A DNA stretch of 64,000 nucleotides from positions 124,001-188,000 of the forward strand of contig NZ_BMFG01000006.1 in the NCBI RefSeq assembly GCF_014638005.1. Direction: 5' to 3'. Below, one piece after another: positions 60,544 through 64,000 of this stretch. Every line of letters begins with the position of its first letter. Position 1 is the first letter of the stretch. Below the pieces are notes generated by a model. It saw nothing but the letters and a program-made list of their open reading frames with translations, made no database searches and was not told the origin of the DNA. A program made the position numbers and the translations under genes. The DNA is from Flavobacterium orientale. Lineage in GTDB: Bacteria > Bacteroidota > Bacteroidia > Flavobacteriales > Flavobacteriaceae.

Positions 60544-61224
60544 TTATTTTTTTATTTCTGAATGTGAAACATATTTGCTAATCATAATTCCAACCAAAAC
60601 AACAGAGTAAAATTGCCCTGCAATTCCCATCATCGATGTACCTAATTTTGCATAATGATTATTGGGAGTGATGTCCCCAAAACCAATGCTGGTAATACAT
60701 ACACTACAAAAATAAACGATGTCTAAATAAACCGTTGTAAAATTTGTCTCGTCAATTCCTTTAAATGAATTCGGAATAAAATTGTATAAAAAGAACATAC
60801 AAAATATGCCAATTTCAATTAATAACAAATAACCACAAGCCGAAGCAGTCACCACATCTGCATTGATATAACTCGGTTTTAATAAAAATTGCAGAATTTC
60901 AATAAAGATGATTGTAAAAAAAGCAATATGAACCAAACTGATTAAGTCTAAAATTGTAGTATTTGGCGTTACAAAAACTAAATAAATGGGAAGTAAAACG
61001 ACTAAAACTGAAAGTATATTTTTGAGAAATCGTTTGGTTTTATTTTTTTCGTAAAAAACAGCAAAACTTGAAACTCCCAGCAAAAACATGTTAATTGGCC
61101 AAAGTACATCGGCATAAAAAGCTAAATCACTACAACCTATTCCGATGAATAAATGTAATAAAATTGCAAAAAGAAGAATTTCGTATTTTCTTTTGTGGAA
61201 AATAGGAGGTAGAATTTTACTCAT
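60544..61224 (-). CDS. Two-pore-domain-like K+ channel family protein
   Basis: 226 residues: about four N-terminal helices (one carrying LFIGIGCSDLAFYADVLWPI), then a pore-loop module at the C-terminus: the selectivity-filter variant ITSIGFGDITPNNHYAKLGT near 183-202, followed by the last helix (QFYSVVLVGIMISKYV). T-S-I-G-F-G replaces the usual T-V-G-Y-G, with Gly-Phe-Gly retained, so K+ selectivity is probable but not certain. The other pore half is not obvious. It starts the operon with bestrophin and carbonic anhydrase. Confidence 0.82.
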   Translation of the reverse strand: MSKILPPIFHKRKYEILLFAILLHLFIGIGCSDLAFYADVLWPINMFLLGVSSFAVFYEKNKTKRFLKNILSVLVVLLPIYLVFVTPNTTILDLISLVHIAFFTIIFIEILQFLLKPSYINADVVTASACGYLLLIEIGIFCMFFLYNFIPNSFKGIDETNFTTVYLDIVYFCSVCITSIGFGDITPNNHYAKLGTSMMGIAGQFYSVVLVGIMISKYVSHSEIKK

Positions 61225-61239
61225 TTTAATAAAATAAGG

Positions 61240-61276
61240 TTAAAAATAAAAAAAAACTGTTTAAAAAAACAGTTTT
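61240..61276 (-). terminator. fnr-like gene terminator
   Basis: AAAACTGTTT / AAACAGTTTT (61253-61262 and 61267-61276) with a 4-base loop; on the minus strand it runs into a T-rich stretch, 22 bases past the stop of the regulator gene. Confidence 0.75.
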
Positions 61277-61298
61277 AAAATATACTTTATCCAAAAAA

Positions 61299-61979
61299 TT
61301 ACTCCGCCATTCTTTTCAATTTATTCCTATCAAGAATAGTAATTTTTTTACCGGTTATATCAATCAACCCCGTTTTATTAAATTCAGATAATAATCGAAT
61401 ACAACTTTCAGTAGCTGTTCCAATCATTCCTGCCAATTCTTCACGCGATAGTTGAATGTAAAGTGAACCATCTTCGTTTTTGCCAAATGTGTCTTCTAAG
61501 TAAAGTAAGGTTTCAGCTAATCGTTCTTTTACCGATTTCTGTGCCATCGAAACCATATGATCATCTGATTCTCTTAAATCACCACAAATCGTTTTCATCA
61601 CATTCATCGAAAACTGATTATTTTCATTAAAAAATCCAAGAATTTCTTTTTTCGGGATAAAGCAAACCTCCATATCTTCCAAAGCAACAGCACTTAAATT
61701 AGTAACTTCATCACTAATCATCGAACGTTGTCCTAACAATTCACCTGATTTGACTAACTTAACAATTTGGTCTTTGCCGTTGGCACTGAGTTTTGAGAGT
61801 TTACAGATGCCATCTTTGATGCAATAAATGCCATTTACTGTTTCACCTTCTTCAAAAATGTTTTCACCTTTTTTAATGGTGTAGGAAGTTTTGCAGTTGG
61901 CCATTTTTATCAATTCATCTTTGTTTAGTGCTTTTAACGAACTAAACTCTCTAACGATGCATTGCTCACACTTACTCAT
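61299..61979 (-). CDS. Crp/Fnr-family transcription regulator
   Basis: 226 residues: cNMP-binding-like beta-barrel (about 15-115), long C-helix (about 120-155, MVSMAQKSVKERLAETLLYL), and a winged HTH (about 170-226). Cys4 and Cys7 (CEQC) resemble the first two Fe-S ligands of E. coli FNR, Cys106 (EVCFIP) matches Cys122, but the third ligand near position 13 is Ser; Cys29, 53 or 59 might substitute. The recognition helix TATESCIRLLSEF keeps Glu and Arg but replaces FNR Ser212 by Ile, so a site different from TTGAT is expected. GTAACAAATGTTAC sites at 24978 and 28370 are candidates. Divergent from ccoI. Confidence 0.88.
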   Translation of the reverse strand: MSKCEQCIVREFSSLKALNKDELIKMANCKTSYTIKKGENIFEEGETVNGIYCIKDGICKLSKLSANGKDQIVKLVKSGELLGQRSMISDEVTNLSAVALEDMEVCFIPKKEILGFFNENNQFSMNVMKTICGDLRESDDHMVSMAQKSVKERLAETLLYLEDTFGKNEDGSLYIQLSREELAGMIGTATESCIRLLSEFNKTGLIDITGKKITILDRNKLKRMAE

Positions 61980-62002
61980 AATAAACTAATTTATTGGTCT
62001 AA

Positions 62003-62033
62003 CAAAGATAGTCAATGTATGACAAATATCATA
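62003..62033 (-). promoter_or_regulatory. fnr-like gene promoter with overlapping inverted repeat
   Basis: On the minus strand TATCTTTG (62010-62003) is a TAnnTTTG match 24 bases before the start. Immediately upstream lies TATGACAAATATCATA (62018-62033), an inverted repeat TATGA-N6-TCATA, where a bound regulator would block the -33 region; this could be autorepression. Confidence 0.45.
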
Positions 62034-62055
62034 TTTTAAATTTAAACCATTTTTA

Positions 62056-62070
62056 ACCTTTGTCAAAGGT
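62056..62070. promoter_or_regulatory. 15-base palindrome ACCTTTGTCAAAGGT before ccoI
   Basis: Perfect 7-1-7 inverted repeat ACCTTTG-T-CAAAGGT between the regulator gene and ccoI, 14 bases upstream of the ccoI ATG. On the minus strand TACCTTTG (62071-62064) fits a -7 box; on the plus strand TAACCTTTG has one extra base. Could be an operator or two overlapping -7 elements. Confidence 0.4.
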
Positions 62071-62084
62071 AAAATGAGCAAATT

Positions 62085-64000
62085 ATGAACACTGGAAATT
62101 GTTTCCATTGTGGTATTGAAATCAATAAAAAAGAAGAAATTATTTATGATGAAAAAAGTTTCTGTTGCAACGGTTGCAAAACGGTTTATGAAATTTTCAG
62201 TCAAAATGATTTAACGTGTTATTACGATTTTCAAGCATCTCCGGGTGCAACTCCACAAGATATTCAAGGTAAATATGATTTTTTAGACAATGAAAGTATT
62301 GTTACAAAACTTCTCGAGTTTCAAGAGGATACAACTCATATTGTTTCACTCTATATTCCTCATATACACTGTAGTTCGTGTATTTGGATTTTGGAAAATC
62401 TACAAAAACTTCAGCAGGGAATAAACACTTCGCAAGTAAATTTTCCGGAGAAGAAAGTTAGAATTACGTTCAATCCCGAAGAAATTTCACTCAAGAAAAT
62501 TGTTGAACTTCTTTGTTCCATTGGTTATGAACCTTACATCAGTTTAGAAAATTTTGATGAAGGTAAAAAAGTCATCGACCGAAGTTTGATTTATAAAATT
62601 GGCGTTGCTTTTTTCTGTTTCGGAAATATTATGTTGCTTTCCTTTCCGGAATATTTTGAAGTAGAAGAATATTGGATAAATGAATACCGAGGATTTTTTC
62701 GTTGGTTGATATTTGCCATTTCGCTTCCGGCTTTTTTTTATTCGGCAAGCGGATACTATGTTTCGGCATATAAAAGCATCAAATCGGGAATGCTTAACAT
62801 CGACATTCCGATCGCGTTGGGAATTGTGGTGATGTTTATCAGAAGTACGGTTGATATCGTTTTTGATTACGGTCAAGGTTTTTTTGATAGTATGACCGGA
62901 CTGATTTTCTTTATGCTTTTAGGAAAATTATTTCAGCAAAAAACATACGATTTTCTTTCGTTTGAAAGGGATTACAAATCGTACTTTCCCATTGCAATAA
63001 CAAAGATTTTAGCAGATGGTTCAGAAACTTCTGTTCAGGTTTATGATATTCAGAAAGGTGATCGACTTTTAATTAGAAACCAAGAATTAATTCCGGTGGA
63101 TGGCATTTTAATTTCCGAAAAAGCATCTATTGATTATAGTTTCGTCACAGGCGAAGCAGTTACCATTGAAAAAAAATCAGGTGATAAAATTTTCGCAGGC
63201 GGAAAACAAATAGGTAAAGTCATCGAAATGGAAGTGCTCTTTTCGGTTTCCCAAAGTTATCTTACGCAATTGTGGAGCAACGATGTTTTTCAAAAGAAAA
63301 TTGATATAAAACACAAAACAGTCACCGATAAAATCAGTCGTTATTTCACGCCGGCTTTACTTGGTTTGGCAATTATTTCCTTTTTGTATTGGATTTTTAT
63401 CGATACCAATACGGCTTTCAATGTGTTTACTGCAATTTTGATCGTGGCTTGTCCGTGTGCGTTGGCATTAACCGCCCCTTTTACGTTGGGAAATGTGTTG
63501 CGAATTTTAGGCAAACGAAAATTCTATTTAAAAAATGCCATCGTAATTGAACAATTAGCCAAAGTAGATAGTATCGTTTTTGATAAAACAGGAACTATTA
63601 CAACCAATAAAAAAACGGCTATCACTTATGAAGGAACTCCTTTAAATGATTTTGATTTAAAGTTATTGAACAATGCTCTTCGAGGTTCCAATCATCCGTT
63701 GAGCAGGCGGTTGTATGAATTTATTCCCAACCAAATTAAACTTATTCCAACTCATTTTGAAGAAATAATTGGAAAAGGAATTTATGCCGAAATCGATGGC
63801 AATACCATCAAATTGGGTTCTTCACAGTTTTTAAAAACTATGACTGAAAACACGCATAAGAAAACCAAAGTGCATGTAGAAATTAATGGTGTTTATAAAG
63901 GAAGTTATGTGTTTAATAACCAATACCGAGAAGGTTTAGAGCAGTTATTTCTTCAATTATCAAAAAAGTACAACCTTATTATTTTATCAGGTGATAATGA
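62085..64000 (+). CDS. ccoI: CcoI/FixI-type copper-transporting P-type ATPase, 3' end outside window
   Basis: 638 codons visible, then the window ends. N-terminus is cysteine-rich (NCFHCGIEINKK... FCCNGCKTVYEI, a zinc-binding-like domain), then a heavy-metal-associated domain (IPHIHCSSCIWILENL), membrane helices, a phosphatase-like segment SFVTGEAVTIEKKSGDKIFA, the metal-binding helix IVACPCALALTAPFTLG (CPC), the phosphorylation loop VFDKTGTITTNKK, and SNHPLSRRL (HP motif). The GDGxND hinge would lie beyond the edge. FixI/CcoI supplies copper for assembling cbb3-type cytochrome oxidase, and a divergent Fnr-like gene fits the usual ccoN locus context. A 4-codon frame (62074-62088) overlaps the start. 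Confidence 0.92.
   Translation, partial: MNTGNCFHCGIEINKKEEIIYDEKSFCCNGCKTVYEIFSQNDLTCYYDFQASPGATPQDIQGKYDFLDNESIVTKLLEFQEDTTHIVSLYIPHIHCSSCIWILENLQKLQQGINTSQVNFPEKKVRITFNPEEISLKKIVELLCSIGYEPYISLENFDEGKKVIDRSLIYKIGVAFFCFGNIMLLSFPEYFEVEEYWINEYRGFFRWLIFAISLPAFFYSASGYYVSAYKSIKSGMLNIDIPIALGIVVMFIRSTVDIVFDYGQGFFDSMTGLIFFMLLGKLFQQKTYDFLSFERDYKSYFPIAITKILADGSETSVQVYDIQKGDRLLIRNQELIPVDGILISEKASIDYSFVTGEAVTIEKKSGDKIFAGGKQIGKVIEMEVLFSVSQSYLTQLWSNDVFQKKIDIKHKTVTDKISRYFTPALLGLAIISFLYWIFIDTNTAFNVFTAILIVACPCALALTAPFTLGNVLRILGKRKFYLKNAIVIEQLAKVDSIVFDKTGTITTNKKTAITYEGTPLNDFDLKLLNNALRGSNHPLSRRLYEFIPNQIKLIPTHFEEIIGKGIYAEIDGNTIKLGSSQFLKTMTENTHKKTKVHVEINGVYKGSYVFNNQYREGLEQLFLQLSKKYNLIILSGDN

Noticed and set aside
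62074..62088. Four-codon frame overlapping the ccoI start as a regulatory upstream ORF
   Set aside because: ATG AGC AAA TTA TGA overlaps the ccoI ATG, but such short frames are frequent by chance in AT-rich DNA and no conservation can be shown.
1..64000. tRNA, rRNA, riboswitch, insertion sequence, prophage or CRISPR-Cas
   Set aside because: All intergenic spacers were read; none shows cloverleaf, rRNA-like, riboswitch or transposase-associated sequence. A covariance-model scan was not possible.

Overview
The window is AT-rich DNA that looks like a chromosome segment from a member of the Flavobacteriaceae, probably Flavobacterium or a close relative. Support: two type A-like and one type B-like type IX secretion (T9SS) C-terminal sorting domains; promoters of the Bacteroidota kind (a TTG element, about 19-20 bases, then TAnnTTTG); no consistent Shine-Dalgarno sequences; family-restricted genes (DUF5606, DUF6132, 2TM-domain proteins); and an Fnr-like regulator divergent from a CcoI-type copper ATPase. 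No rRNA, tRNA, CRISPR array, insertion sequence or prophage was found.

Layout. 1-9.4 kb: cut-off L,D-transpeptidase, rpsA, a fasciclin protein, pheT, a bestrophin, a TRIC-type channel and a T9SS type B secreted protein. 9.4-12.7 kb: a three-gene amino-sugar operon (N-acyltransferase, sugar aminotransferase, Wzx flippase) with two TTG starts. 12.7-24.8 kb: Tat-type alkaline phosphatase, a T9SS type A protein, lysA, sucC, DUF1456, an esterase, TerB-like, a SulP transporter, hsp20, ndpA, a decayed four-helix-bundle gene and a pRiA4b-like gene. 25.1-34.8 kb: two consecutive operons, one with a kelch-like T9SS protein, a di-heme lipoprotein, DUF6132 and a methyltransferase, the other with TolC, a membrane-fusion protein, an RND pump, a PII-like protein and DUF2892. 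34.8-43.5 kb: PNGase F-like enzyme, a NudK-type hydrolase, a TonB-dependent receptor and a LytS/LytTR two-component locus rich in 2TM domains. 43.5-49.7 kb: ABC exporter, CDP-alcohol phosphatidyltransferase, heme A synthase, CCA-adding enzyme, a GxxExxY protein between inverted repeats, and tsaC. 49.8-54.5 kb: surface-glycan genes in alternating orientation. 54.6-64 kb: dapD, NlpE/META lipoprotein, ruvX, def, DUF5606, mazG, then a K+ channel-bestrophin-carbonic anhydrase operon, the fnr-like gene and the start of ccoI.

How it fits together. The two operons at 25-35 kb each carry the same 14-base palindrome GTAACAAATGTTAC exactly 22 bases before a TAnnTTTG box, with no TTG element in between. 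This is the geometry of Crp/Fnr activation, and an Fnr-like regulator with a changed recognition helix is encoded at 61.3-62.0 kb. I infer that respiration/low-oxygen control extends to this efflux locus.

The other notable structure is a family of intergenic arrays with an exact 8-base period (units like AGGTACTA), found at five places and twice as head-to-head pairs. One array touches the remnant of a four-helix-bundle gene, and an unrelated inverted repeat brackets the GxxExxY gene. Both look like repeat families tied to small orphan genes.
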